Both the position numbers and the translations under genes were made by a program. From positions 124,001 through 188,000 of the forward strand of contig NZ_FNAJ01000004.1 in assembly GCF_900101905.1 (NCBI RefSeq): 64,000 nt of DNA, written 5' to 3'. The notes under the pieces were generated by a model. It made no database searches. It saw only the letters and a list, made by a program, of their open reading frames with translations, and was not told where the DNA came from. Each line of letters begins with the position of its first letter. Positions within the stretch are counted from its first letter, which is position 1. Positions 1-8,233 of this stretch are shown here, in pieces. The DNA is from Myxococcus virescens (GTDB taxonomy: Bacteria > Myxococcota > Myxococcia > Myxococcales > Myxococcaceae).

Positions 1-314
1 AGCGCCACCAGCGTCAAGGCCCCCAGGTGTAACCGCTCTCGCTCGCCCATCCGCACGTCGGCATGGCCGGTGATGGGGTGCCGGCCAGCCACCACCTGCG
101 CGCCTGCAATGCGAGCAAGCGCGGAGGTGCCCTCAACGAAGTCCTCCTGGCGGTGCGTTTGGAGCACGTAGCGCAGCCGCAATCCCTGCCGCCGCAATAC
201 GTCCAGGTAGACATCGGCATCACGCCGGGGGTCGACGACGAGCGCCTCGCCTTCACTGCCCAGGATGTAGGTGATTTGGGCAAGGCCCTCGGTCTTGATG
301 GCCTGGAAGTACAT
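1..314 (-). CDS. MBL-fold metallo-hydrolase (persulfide dioxygenase/rhodanese-type), 5' part only
   Basis: The N-terminal 104 residues of a metallo-beta-lactamase-fold protein are present; the gene runs off the left edge. It opens MYFQAIKTEGLAQITYIL and continues with GSEGEALVVDPRRDADVYL, the usual first strands of the sulfur-metabolism MBL proteins that often end in rhodanese domains. The place where the HxHxDH zinc motif normally sits reads THRQEDF (about residues 53-59). This resembles the THRNEDY variant that I recall in one subfamily, so zinc binding may differ from classical persulfide dioxygenases. The ATG at 314 is preceded by a strong AAGGAGGGG ribosome-binding site, which settles the start. 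The role in sulfide/persulfide metabolism is inferred from family; whether a rhodanese domain follows cannot be seen. Confidence 0.75.
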   Translation of the reverse strand, partial: MYFQAIKTEGLAQITYILGSEGEALVVDPRRDADVYLDVLRRQGLRLRYVLQTHRQEDFVEGTSALARIAGAQVVAGRHPITGHADVRMGERERLHLGALTLVA

Positions 315-502
315 GGCCCCTCCTTCCGCTGAAGGTGGTCGCCATGACGGGAAAGAGCATCACAAGCACGGTGCGTTGCCGCCTGCATGGCCCGCCGGGA
401 GTCCGGCCAGGAGCGGAGCATCCTTCCCCTCTTCTGGGCTGCTACCGCACGCCTGCCCGCGTGAATGGCAGCCGTGGAATTTCCATCACCCGGCGCTGAG
501 AC

Positions 503-940
503 TCAATCGTTGCAGCAGACACGGTAGGCGCCCTGGTAGGGCGGCCTGTCCGTCGCCATGCAGTCATCGCCGATGGACTTCACGCCGCCACGCTCCGCAC
601 AGAACCGCGGCGCCTGCTGACGCGACATCGCACAGGCCTCCTCCCGCGTGCTGTACGTCCCCCGAGCCTCGACGTAGAGGCATGGCTTCGCCGGCGGCTG
701 TGCCGGAGCCTGCTCCGATGGCTGCTCAGGCGCCGGCACCGACGCCTGCTCCGATGGCTGTGCCGACACCTGCTCCGATGGCTGTTCAGACGCCGGCGGC
801 TGCGCCAGAGCCTGCTCAGGCGGCTGCGCAGACACTGGCGCCGACGTCGGATCGGGCTTGACCTCGGGGGCGACGCTTCCGCACGCCATCATCAGCAGTC
901 CCACGGCCACGCTCCCGAATACCCTGATGCCCAGCTTCAT
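503..940 (-). CDS. Small Pro/Gln/Glu-rich lipoprotein with cysteine-rich tail
   Basis: This 145-residue protein has a signal peptide and a lipobox ending LLMMAC (Cys20), so it is probably an outer-membrane or periplasmic lipoprotein. Residues about 30-85 are a low-complexity linker built from SEQP/AQPP/SEQA units. The C-terminal 60 residues form a compact domain with cysteines at CLYVEA, EEACA, RFCAER, DDCMA and RVCCND, enough for three disulfides. I do not recognise the domain. The gene stands alone: the next gene upstream on this strand is far away, and the stretch between it and the left-edge hydrolase holds nothing else. Repetition in the linker at DNA level (gct-ccg-atg-gct type repeats around 710-790) suggests length variation between strains. 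Confidence 0.75.
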   Translation of the reverse strand: MKLGIRVFGSVAVGLLMMACGSVAPEVKPDPTSAPVSAQPPEQALAQPPASEQPSEQVSAQPSEQASVPAPEQPSEQAPAQPPAKPCLYVEARGTYSTREEACAMSRQQAPRFCAERGGVKSIGDDCMATDRPPYQGAYRVCCND

Positions 941-1201
941 GTGCCAGCCCTCCCTGTGCTCACAGTGGTGGAAACGTCGGAGTATACACGGGATTCATCG
1001 CCGGTCCTGTGCTCCTGGAAACGCTGGTGCCCAGTATCCGTGCGCATGAGTGTGGCCTGTCAGCCCCGTCTGACCGAATGCAAGACAAGGAGGCCCGGTG
1101 CGCTTCGCGCCATTCGAGTTGCATACCCCTACCCTGTCCGGAACATCGCTCGCGGAGCAGGGGTGGTGCTCTGCTGCCAGGCGAATCCACAGTGGCGAGA
1201 C

Positions 1202-1796
1202 ATGTCTGACTTCGTGGTTCACTTCACGAAGCCGGGACCCCGCCCTATCATGACACCTACCAGAACATGATGAGCATCCTGGGCGCCCGGACGCGCATCC
1301 CCGGCGCCGAGGGCTTCGGCATCGCCCGCCGTCGCCGAACGCCACCACTCCGTGTGCTTCAGCGAGATTCCCCTGGCCCGGCTCGTCCAGCGCCGCAGCC
1401 TCTATGGCATTGGCTTCAGCAAGAGCTATGTCCTCGCCCAGGGCGGCGGCCCCGTCTGGTACGTCCAGTACGCCTCTCCCGCGCACCTCGCCCTGAAGCA
1501 TCAGGTGGAGCGCGCGCTCTCGGCGCCGCCCCCCCCCGCAAGAGCCCATCTGGTCCACGACGCCCGTCGTGGACATCCAGGGGGACCACCACAACGCGCC
1601 CTACAGCTACCGCTTCGACTGGGAGCGCGAGTGGCGCGTACCGGGCCTGCTCCGCTTCACCGAGTACGACGTCGCCGAACTCTTCCTCCCGGGGAGTTCC
1701 ACGACACCGCCCGCGACTTCTTCACCTGGGCCGTGCGCGAGAAGGCGGGCCCCGGCTACTTCTGCCCCTGCCTGGACCCGCTGTGGAAGTCGGAGC
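1202..1796 (+). pseudogene. AbiGi-like abortive-infection antitoxin gene, multiply frameshifted
   Basis: Joined across frames, the translation matches the AbiGi antitoxin family of type IV abortive-infection systems. The pieces are MSDFVVHFTKPGP (from 1202), YHDTYQNMMSILGARTRIPG, then HHSVCFSEIPLARLVQRRSL and YGIGFSKSYVLAQGGGPVWY (from about 1340), then EPIWSTTPVVDIQGDHH and YSYRFDWEREWRVPGLLRFT (from about 1540), then EFHDTARDFFTWAVREKAG (from about 1695). At least four frame changes are needed, near 1245, 1340, 1530 (inside a nine-C run) and 1695, so no full protein can be made. No AbiGii toxin partner was seen next to it. The readable part stops where an IS5-type remnant begins on the other strand, suggesting that insertion removed the 3' end. 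Sequencing error could explain the poly-C shift but hardly all four. Confidence 0.7.
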
Positions 1797-2038
1797 AGAT
1801 TGCTTACCCAGCCCTGCAACCAGCGGTGGACCGTTTTGTAGGGCGGATACTGCTCCCTCGGCAGCTCGCTCCATTGGGCCCCGGTGCGCAGAACCCACAG
1901 GATGCCGTCCCACAGCGCCCGTGAGGGCGTGGGCGTTCGCCCAGGCCCGGTCCTCCCGCTTCAGCTTCCGCGCGGGGAGTAGCGACTCAATCAGGCTGCA
2001 CGGTTCATCAGTCAGGTCCACCGGTCAGCTTCGAACAT
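1797..2038 (-). mobile_element. IS5-family transposase remnant (N-terminal part)
   Basis: Minus-strand translation gives LTDEPCSLIESLLPARK and, after one frame change near 1915, DGILWVLRTGAQWSELPREQ then YPPYKTVHRWLQGW. This is the helix-turn-helix N-terminal region (DUF4096-like) of IS5/IS4-type transposases, where the pattern is 'LLP.RK ... GILWVLRTG..W..LP..YPPY.TV...W'. A TGA also interrupts the first codons (ATGTTCGAAGCTGACC... then stop in that frame). The catalytic DDE part is absent, and I found no terminal inverted repeats. It is a dead fragment abutting the broken AbiGi gene. Confidence 0.65.
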
Positions 2039-2127
2039 GGCCGTCCCCTCCATGTCGATCAGCGGCCCGACCACCGCGCTCATGCCTGCTCGCCCAATTT
2101 CGAGACCGGCTCTAGCGTGGACTCGTT

Positions 2128-2658
2128 TTGGAAGGACCTCACTCGCTGCATTGGTGGTCAGGCGGCGGCGTCGTGGGCTTCGCCATCAATCTGCTGAGCC
2201 CACATGTCGGCGCGATGCTTGCGAAGAGTTCCCTCGGGGTTCTCTCCTTCTGGCGCAAAAGGCCGGCAACATTGGCCGCCAGAGAGCAGGCGCGGATAGC
2301 GGAGCTGCGGGCCAGTGAGTATGAGCGGGTGATGGCTGCGGTGGCGGCCGTGCACCAAGAAGTTGGCGCCGTGACAGGGTTCGTCATGGCAGGTGCGCTG
2401 TGTACGATTACGCAACACCCACCGGTGTTAGTGGTGATGTCCACCACGCCCATCCGCACCGTCATCCACAGGGGTCCCGATGTCGCTGCCGTCGTAGTCA
2501 TGACGCTCTCAATGGGGTCGCTGACGCGTGCCTACGAGACTCGGCGTTTGATTCGAGTGGCGAGAGACACCTCGGGCGCTGAGAATGCGCCAGCCGATGG
2601 TGGACTCCACGCGCTGGCTGCTCAGCTCGGTGCGAGGTCTGCTCCTGATTTCGGATGA
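2128..2658 (+). CDS. Hypothetical membrane-associated protein
   Basis: The open frame encodes about 176 residues from a TTG start; the true start is unclear. Hydrophobic stretches lie at GVVGFAINLLSPHVGAML (about 14-32), VGAVTGFVMAGALCTI (about 80-95) and VAAVVVMTLSMGSL (about 118-131). Between the first two is a charged, helix-prone segment (REQARIAELRASEYERVMAA). An upstream stretch in another frame, VDSFWKDLTRCIGG (2117-2158), would fit as the natural N-terminus if one frameshift lay near 2160, so the gene itself may be damaged. I do not recognise a family. It sits in a decayed block between the IS5 remnant and the DUF1801 gene. Confidence 0.4.
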   Translation: MEGPHSLHWWSGGGVVGFAINLLSPHVGAMLAKSSLGVLSFWRKRPATLAAREQARIAELRASEYERVMAAVAAVHQEVGAVTGFVMAGALCTITQHPPVLVVMSTTPIRTVIHRGPDVAAVVVMTLSMGSLTRAYETRRLIRVARDTSGAENAPADGGLHALAAQLGARSAPDFG

Positions 2659-2985
2659 CGTGTTCGGCGAGAGCCGCCGCCGCATGGTACGCGACGAACG
2701 CTCGCGCGTATCTCGTCCTCGCGTCCGGACTCTCGTCCATGCCCGCGACGGCCGCTAGCAGTTCCCTCTCCGTCGCCCCGAGGCGATAACTTCCCCGACA
2801 CAGGGGGCTTCCAGCCACCGAGTACGTCGAACTATGGTGTGCGGCGGCATCGCTGGGTCGGCCTGCCCAGCAGCATTGAACAATATGTTCAAGCAACTTT
2901 TTATCGGCGTCGCACGGTCCTCCACAGGTCATGCGAGCCATCGCCGCTTGAGCGATGCCACGGCCCACGAACACGGACTGCCCTG
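2659..2985. other. Intergenic stretch, possibly decayed coding sequence
   Basis: No convincing intact gene. On the minus strand (about 2690-2800) a protein-like run appears, LGATERELLAAVAGMDES followed by YARAFVAYHAAAALAEHVI, inside an open frame at 2498-2974 whose remaining parts look random and overlap the neighbouring gene. It may be a fragment of a lost gene; I cannot name it. Confidence 0.3.
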
Positions 2986-3402
2986 ATGACCGAGAACAAG
3001 ACGAAGTTCACTGGCGCCAGTGTGGACGACTACCTCGCCAAACGGGGCAGCGAGCAGCAACGAGCCGACTGCCGGGCGTTGATCGCCCTGCTTGAGAAGG
3101 TTACGCAAGAGCCGCCAAGGATGTGGGGCCCCAGCATCGTGGGCTTCGGCGCTTACCGATACACCTACGAAAGCGGACGTTCCGGCGAGGCGCCCGTGGT
3201 GGGGTTCGCGATCCGTGGCCGTGAACTGGTGATCTACGTGACGACAGAACAGGACCGGCAGCAGTCCCTGCTGGACCGGCTCGGGCCGCACAAGATCGGC
3301 AAGTCCTGTCTGTACTTCAAGCGGCTCGCCGACCTCGATAGGCGGGTGCTCGAGGAACTGGTGGCGGGTTCGGTCGCGGAGGTGAGGCGGCGCCATGGAT
3401 AG
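2986..3402 (+). CDS. DUF1801 domain protein
   Basis: 138 residues beginning MTENKTKFTGASVDDYLAK. The opening 'VDDYLA...R..DCRALIALL' and the middle 'PRMWGPSIVGFGAYRYTYES' followed by 'VVGFAIRGRELVIYV' are the hallmark of DUF1801/YdhG-like proteins, a small alpha/beta fold whose biochemical role is not established. Length matches the family, and the C-terminal LGPHKIGKSCLYFKRLADLD is also typical, so this gene appears intact despite its broken neighbours. The ATG at 2986 was chosen because similarity begins there; upstream in-frame sequence to 2839 looks random. Cytoplasmic. An ATG at 3395 overlaps the stop and opens a 32-codon frame (MDSVEKSYHVAAAW), possibly the stub of an SRPBCC-type gene. 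Confidence 0.85.
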   Translation: MTENKTKFTGASVDDYLAKRGSEQQRADCRALIALLEKVTQEPPRMWGPSIVGFGAYRYTYESGRSGEAPVVGFAIRGRELVIYVTTEQDRQQSLLDRLGPHKIGKSCLYFKRLADLDRRVLEELVAGSVAEVRRRHG

Positions 3403-3477
3403 CGTGGAGAAATCCTACCACGTCGCCGCCGCCTGGACACGGCAGCAGACGTCGTCGAGTGCGCGGGCGTACAAACC

Positions 3478-3870
3478 ATGTCGACTGAAATGAATCCCCT
3501 TCGCGGCGGCTGCCAGTGTGGTGCAATCCGCTACGAGATGTCGCATGGCCCGCCGCAGGGGTACGTCTGCCATTGCCGAGTGCCGCAAACAGTCCACGTC
3601 GGCCATTGGCATCTCCTGCGTGGTGCCGCGAACGGCATTGCATCTCGCGCGGGGAACGCCCAGGTTCTGGCCCCGGGTTACGGATACGGGGAACACGCGG
3701 GACTGCACCTTCTGTCCCGAGTGCGGCTCCAGGCTCTGGCATCAGTGCCGCGGTGCCACCGCTACGCTCAACATCAAGGGCGGCTTGCTCGACGAACCGA
3801 TCGATCTTGGCCTGGCCATCCACATCTGGACCTCTCGCATGGACGTTCGAGGCAAGACGACAACGCTTGA
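3478..3870 (+). pseudogene. GFA-family (formaldehyde-activating-like, zinc-binding) gene, frameshifted
   Basis: The N-terminal piece MSTEMNPLRGGCQCGAIRYE ... GYVCHCR (frame from 3478) and the continuation AECRKQSTSAIGISCVV ... DCTFCPECGSRLWHQ ... KGGLLDEPIDLGLAIHIWT (frame of 3518, from about 3575) together make one GFA-domain protein. The zinc ligands are all recognisable: CQC, CHC..C and CPEC. A one-base frame change near 3576, between CHC and ECRKQS, separates the halves. Sequence after about 3850 no longer resembles the family ending, so the 3' end is also degraded or displaced. GFA proteins bind zinc and are linked by name to glutathione-dependent formaldehyde activation, a role not shown for most members. 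Called a pseudogene; a single sequencing error in this short gene is the alternative. Confidence 0.65.
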
Positions 3871-4245
3871 AGGAAGCAGCACTGTGGGAGGGCCTCGTGT
3901 CGTTCGCGGCCTCCGAGACGTTGAAGCGCCAGGAAGCAGAGCCTGGCCATTGGGCCCAGTCCAGGACGTCTTCATCTTACCCCGGCTTGCATGCGCTTCC
4001 CTGCCCTTCGCCGCCCCCACTCACCCAGGCAGCGCAAGAGGTGAAGCGCACGTCTTGCTCCTCTCACGTGGCATCGACGTTGATACTCACCGCCGTCAGC
4101 AACAGCCACGATCCTTTGCGCACCAAGCCCCAATTCCGTGCGCGACGCCGATGCCATGGAAATACAGGAGAAGTCCATACGCAACGATAAACACACACAT
4201 GCCGTGTACATTGAGTATTCCTAGACCCAAGCTCTTGAGACAGAC
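3871..4245. other. Intergenic region without recognisable genes
   Basis: This 375-base stretch is less G/C-biased at third positions than its neighbours (for example the AT-rich run around 4155-4220, acaataaacacacacatgcc-like). Open frames here are continuations of the broken GFA gene or antisense shadows. It presumably contains the promoter of the RCC1-repeat lipoprotein gene at 4246; no clear terminator or promoter box could be fixed. Confidence 0.4.
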
Positions 4246-5928
4246 ATGCACCGAAGTCCTGGATCCATCCTCCCGACCCGGGGGCCCTCTCCGCGTCCTT
4301 TCCTCCCCGTCAACGCCCTGCTGGTGTCCGTACTGCTGACCCTTGGCTCCGGCTGTGGCGACTCCGAGCCCGACAAGACGAACAACTGTCCGAACCCCTC
4401 CGTCGGCTGCGGCCAGCAGGACTCCGGGACGCCCGACGCCGGCGCCCCCGACGCCGGCAATCCGGACGCGGGCATTCCCGACGCGGGCATCCCCGACGCG
4501 GGCGACCCCGATGCCGGCAGTCCGGACGCGGGGCATCCTGACGCTTGCAACCCCGACGCGGGCAGTCCTGACGGCGGAGGGCCCCTGCCCACCGCCCCCA
4601 CCCTCATCGAAAGCTCGCAGTCCGCCCACCAGGTATCGGCCGGGCAGACGGTCACCTTCCACGTCACCGGAAGGGATGATCTGGCGTGCCCGCTTCAATT
4701 CACCTGGGACGCCAGCTCGGGCACCCTGGGGAGTCCTGTGACCTCCGCCGCGACGAGTGATGTGACATGGACAGCTCCGCCCTGCGTGCTCTGGAGCTCC
4801 GAGGTCACCATCACCCTGACCGTCACGAACAACGCCCGGCTCTCCACCTCCAAGTCCTTCACGGTGTCCGCCCCGCGATGCCCGGGCCCCGTGGTTTCGG
4901 GTGGTGTCTCACACTCGCTGGCCATTCGTGGCAATGGCACCCTATGGAGCTGGGGGGACAACTCCTTCGGCCAGCTCGGCGATGGGACGAACGCCACGCG
5001 CCACGCCCCCGTGCAGGTGCCGGGGTTGACCGACGCTACGGCCGTGGCAGGGGGCCACGCCCACTCGCTGGCCTCACGCGCCGACGGCACCGTCTGGGCC
5101 TGGGGGCTCAACGGCGGCGCGCTCGGTGATGGGACGACCTCCATCCAGTACGCCCCTGTGCAGGTATCTGGGTTGACCGGCGCCATCTCCGTTGCCGCGG
5201 GCTCCAGCTTCTCGCTGGCCCTGGGCGCCGACGGCACCGTCTGGGCCTGGGGACTCAACGGGAACGGCGAGCTCGGCGACGGGACGACCACCGATCGCCT
5301 GACCCCGGTGCGGGTGTCTGGCTTGAGCAACATCACCGCGCTCGCTGCGGGCACCGGCCATTCACTGGCCCTGGGCGCCGACGGCACCGTCTGGGCCTGG
5401 GGACTCAACTTTCATGGCGAGCTCGGCGACGGAACGACCGTCGGCCGCCCCCTCCCCGTGCAGGTGCCCGGGCTGACCGGCGTCATCGCCGTGGCCGCGG
5501 GCATGTACCATTCGATGGCCTTGCGCAACGACGGCACCGTCTGGGCCTGGGGGTGGAACCTGAAAGGTGAGCTCGGTGATGGGACGACCACCCAGCGAGA
5601 GAGCCCCGCGCAGGTGCCCGGAGTCACAGGTGCCATCGCCGTGGCCGCGGGTGGCTACCATTCGCTGGCCCTGCTGCGCGACAACACCCTCCGGGCCTGG
5701 GGTAGTAACGATGATCGCCAGCTCGGCGACGGGACGAATACCGACCGCCATACCGCCGTGCAGGTCTCCGGGCTGACCGGCGTCACGTCCGTCTTCGCGG
5801 GCGGTGGCCATTCACTCGTCCTGCGTAACGACCAGGCGGTGTGGGCCTTTGGCTCCAATATTTTCGGCCAGCTCGGAGATGGGAGCACGCCGTCCGGCCA
5901 CGGTCCCGTCCAGGTCTCCCTGCCGTGA
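4246..5928 (+). CDS. RCC1-repeat lipoprotein
   Basis: 560 residues. A signal peptide ends in the lipobox LTLGSGC (Cys about 37), so it is a surface or periplasmic lipoprotein. Residues 60-112 are a spacer of ten PDAG/PDAC-type pentapeptides, common in myxobacterial exported proteins. Residues about 115-215 look like an Ig-like domain (VSAGQTVTFHVTG ... SEVTITLTVTNN). From about 222 to the end are seven RCC1 blades of 50 residues, each with a 'HSLAL..DGTVWAWG.N..GELGDGT' core, predicting a closed seven-bladed propeller. RCC1 propellers bind proteins or nucleic acids; no partner can be told here. The last gene of its direction: a hairpin terminator follows at 6001. Blade two is one residue short (NGGALGDG). 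Confidence 0.9.
   Translation: MHRSPGSILPTRGPSPRPFLPVNALLVSVLLTLGSGCGDSEPDKTNNCPNPSVGCGQQDSGTPDAGAPDAGNPDAGIPDAGIPDAGDPDAGSPDAGHPDACNPDAGSPDGGGPLPTAPTLIESSQSAHQVSAGQTVTFHVTGRDDLACPLQFTWDASSGTLGSPVTSAATSDVTWTAPPCVLWSSEVTITLTVTNNARLSTSKSFTVSAPRCPGPVVSGGVSHSLAIRGNGTLWSWGDNSFGQLGDGTNATRHAPVQVPGLTDATAVAGGHAHSLASRADGTVWAWGLNGGALGDGTTSIQYAPVQVSGLTGAISVAAGSSFSLALGADGTVWAWGLNGNGELGDGTTTDRLTPVRVSGLSNITALAAGTGHSLALGADGTVWAWGLNFHGELGDGTTVGRPLPVQVPGLTGVIAVAAGMYHSMALRNDGTVWAWGWNLKGELGDGTTTQRESPAQVPGVTGAIAVAAGGYHSLALLRDNTLRAWGSNDDRQLGDGTNTDRHTAVQVSGLTGVTSVFAGGGHSLVLRNDQAVWAFGSNIFGQLGDGSTPSGHGPVQVSLP
4908..5925 (+). repeat. Seven tandem 150-bp RCC1-coding repeats
   Basis: The propeller region is built of repeats with a 150-base period. 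Blades three and four share an identical stretch longer than 40 bases covering codons for LALGADGTVWAWGLN (5215-5259 and 5365-5409), and several others differ by only a few bases, so recent duplication or gene conversion between blades is likely. Confidence 0.85.
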
Positions 5929-6000
5929 CACCGTGAGGGAAGCCGGTGCCCGGCGATGGAGCCGCGAGTCCGCCGCCGGAGCCCCTCCGGCGCGAGGTGG

Positions 6001-6032
6001 CGCCCCGCCTCGTCATTCGACGAGGCGGGGCG
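6001..6032. terminator. Bidirectional hairpin terminator
   Basis: Perfect 14-bp inverted repeat: arms 6001-6014 (CGCCCCGCCTCGTC) and 6019-6032, loop ATTC. It lies between two convergent genes (RCC1 lipoprotein ending 5928 and the reductase ending 6038), so it can serve both. No long T-run follows on either side. Confidence 0.8.
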
Positions 6033-6037
6033 GGGGC

Positions 6038-6787
6038 TCAACGACTGGCGAAGGCCTTCTCGATGAGGAAGTCGCCCCGCTCGTGTGAGTCGCCTTCCTG
6101 AAAGCCGAAGCCTTCGAGGATGGTCGCGGTCTCCTTGATCATCTCGTGGCTGCCGCAGATGACGACGCGGTCGTGCTCGGGTGAGAGCGGCTTCGCGCGA
6201 AGCAGGTCGGTGATACGGCCCTGGTTGCGGAACGGCTCGCGCGTGACCGTCGGAAAGTACGTCAGCTTCTCGCGCACGAGTTCACCCAGGTACGGGTCGT
6301 TCGGCAGCACCTCTTCGAAGAACTTCGAGTACGAGAGGTCATTCACATGGCGACAGCCGTGCACCACGGTGACGCGCTCGAAGCGCTCCCAGGTCTCGGG
6401 ATCTTTCACCATGCTCAGGAACGGCGCGAGGCCCGTGCCGGTGGCGAGCATCCACAGGTGACGGCCCGGCCTGAGGTTCGCGACGGTGAGCGTGCCCACC
6501 GCCTTCGTGCCCACGAGCACTTGATCGCCCGGAGCGACCTTCTGCAGCCGCGAGGTGAGCGGGCCGTCCTGGAGCTTGATGGAGTAGAACTCGAGCGTGT
6601 CGTCGTAGTTCGCGCTCGCCATCGAGTACGCGCGCATGAGCGGGCGACCTTCGACCTCGAGGCCCATCATCACGAACTGGCCGTTCTGGAATCGGAAGCC
6701 GCTGTCGCGCGTGCAGACGATGGAGAAGAGACGGTCAGACCAGTGTTGCACCGAGAGTACACGCTCGGTCGTGAAACCAGTGGCCAT
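6038..6787 (-). CDS. fpr: Ferredoxin--NADP(+) reductase, Fpr type
   Basis: 249 residues, the usual size of bacterial subclass FNRs. It transfers electrons between NADPH and ferredoxin/flavodoxin, in the cytosol. The FAD-binding motif RAYSMAS is at 52-58, followed by DDTLEFYSIKLQDGPLTSRL (62-81) typical of the Fpr group. The NADP domain shows LATGTGLAPFLSM (114-126), VVHGCRH and VVICGSHEMI. The C-terminus FLIEKAFASR lacks the plant-type aromatic end, as expected for proteobacterial Fpr. Start ATG at 6787 follows a TAGGAGC-type ribosome-binding site (ctagctcctt on the plus strand). It stands alone, so its ferredoxin partner is elsewhere. Fpr proteins often serve oxidative-stress defence or P450 electron supply; which applies here is unknown. 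Confidence 0.92.
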   Translation of the reverse strand: MATGFTTERVLSVQHWSDRLFSIVCTRDSGFRFQNGQFVMMGLEVEGRPLMRAYSMASANYDDTLEFYSIKLQDGPLTSRLQKVAPGDQVLVGTKAVGTLTVANLRPGRHLWMLATGTGLAPFLSMVKDPETWERFERVTVVHGCRHVNDLSYSKFFEEVLPNDPYLGELVREKLTYFPTVTREPFRNQGRITDLLRAKPLSPEHDRVVICGSHEMIKETATILEGFGFQEGDSHERGDFLIEKAFASR

Positions 6788-7042
6788 GGTTCAGCCTAGC
6801 TCCTTGTGAGTGGTGCCCCCATTGCCACGTACCCGCCAGGCTGTCCTCCTTTTGCCAATGCAATGGCACAAGGCCAACGTGTTGGCATGCGGGTCATTCG
6901 CGGCGTCATGACTCCCCGGAAGTCAGGCCGCGTCCCAGCTCGCCTGCCTCCTGTGACAGCGTGGCCAGGTTCCCCTCATGGTACCGCCCCGGAAGGCCCC
7001 ACTGCCCGGCCCACGTGGGGGACCGGGCAATGGCGGAGAGGG

Positions 7043-8233
7043 CTAGAGCCCGTCGTGGTAGCAGAAGCCGTGGCCGCGGTCGAAGCCGCCACCGGAGAGC
7101 GCGTAGTTCATGTAACCCAGCTCATCGCCCGGGCCACACTCGGAGCGGGCGCGGTGGTAGGGGTAGCACTCGCCCTTGCCGTCGCGGTCCAGGTCGGCAC
7201 ACACACCCCGCGCGCCCTCGGTGCCACAGTAATTCGCGAAGCCCAGGCTGCAGATCTCACCAATCAGCGCAGGGTCGAACGTGAAGCCGTTCTGCTCGAG
7301 GACGGACTGCTCGGTGCACAGGCCGTACACGCCGCACATGGTGCCAGAGGGGCAGCCGGGGTTGGGTGCCATGAAGTCACACGTCTTGAGACACTGGGCG
7401 TTCTCCGACAGCAGGTCGGTGCAGGCGAAGCCCTGCTCGCAATCCGTCGAGGCCAGTTCGGACTCGCTCGCCGCCGCGGTCTTCGTGCAGGCCTCTCCCT
7501 GGACCTTGGTCCCCAGCGCGCGCTCCAGCGTGCCGTCGGAGGCGACGTAGTCATCCGGGACGCAGGTGGTGTCCGGCAGGTTCGCCGTCAGCGAGCCCTG
7601 GCGAGGGTCGCACCCGTCCTGGCGCACCGTGTTCCACGTCGCGAAGCGAATCCACCGGCACTCGCCGCCCGGAACCACCGCGCTGCCCCAGTACGGCGCG
7701 TTGAGGGGCGGGGCATCCACCGACTCACGCAGCGTCACGTTCGTCAGCGCGCCCAGGGTCTGCTGCGGCGACACCTTCACCGCGAGCAGGAGCGTGCCCG
7801 CGTCGGCGACGAAGAACTTCTCCGCGGGCGAGCCCTCATCCTGATAGCCGAAGACGCAGCGATCACAGGTGAAGGTGTTGCCTCCCCCCACGGACAGGTC
7901 ATACACGCCGGGCGCCGTGTTCACGTCCAGGCGGATGCGCGCCGGGTCCGGGAACGCCGGGTCGCCAAAGTTGTCGAAGTTGCCGCGGTACGTCGGCTGC
8001 GGTGAGTACATCGTCGGCGTCAGCCCGATACCGTTGGCCAGCTCCCCCATCGTGATTTCGGTGCAGCCCGCGGGCGGTTGGAGCTGCTGCGCCTGCGCCT
8101 TCACGGCCTCGATGGCTTCCTGTTCGGGCGCCGGCTTCCGCGCCTCCTGTCCACAGCCAACCAGACCGGCCAGCAGCACCGCGCCCCACCCCATTCCCTT
8201 CACGTTCGCTGCCTTGACAACGGGGAACGACAT
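7043..8233 (-). CDS. Cysteine-rich lipoprotein of unknown function
   Basis: 396 residues. The N-terminus MSFPVVKAANVKG precedes a hydrophobic stretch and lipobox LLAGLVGC (Cys27), predicting a lipoprotein; MGWGAVLLAG could be an alternative start. After a helical linker (EAIEAVKAQAQQL) comes a domain with CTEITMGEL, a predicted beta-rich middle, and a C-terminal half with many cysteines (GEACTK, CEQGFACTDLL, CLKTCDF, GCPSGTMCGVYGLC, EICSLGFANYC). These repeat the 'C..G..C' spacing common in myxobacterial adventurous-gliding and outer-surface proteins. A CxxCVFGYQ motif (TCDRCVF) lies near residue 122. Ribosome-binding site CGGAGAAACGAT supports the start. I do not recognise a named family, and nothing nearby is co-transcribed. 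Confidence 0.8.
   Translation of the reverse strand: MSFPVVKAANVKGMGWGAVLLAGLVGCGQEARKPAPEQEAIEAVKAQAQQLQPPAGCTEITMGELANGIGLTPTMYSPQPTYRGNFDNFGDPAFPDPARIRLDVNTAPGVYDLSVGGGNTFTCDRCVFGYQDEGSPAEKFFVADAGTLLLAVKVSPQQTLGALTNVTLRESVDAPPLNAPYWGSAVVPGGECRWIRFATWNTVRQDGCDPRQGSLTANLPDTTCVPDDYVASDGTLERALGTKVQGEACTKTAAASESELASTDCEQGFACTDLLSENAQCLKTCDFMAPNPGCPSGTMCGVYGLCTEQSVLEQNGFTFDPALIGEICSLGFANYCGTEGARGVCADLDRDGKGECYPYHRARSECGPGDELGYMNYALSGGGFDRGHGFCYHDGL

Noticed and set aside
4426..4570. PDAG repeat tract as a possible CRISPR-like array
   Set aside because: The 15-base period matches pentapeptide codons in frame; no constant repeats with unique spacers.
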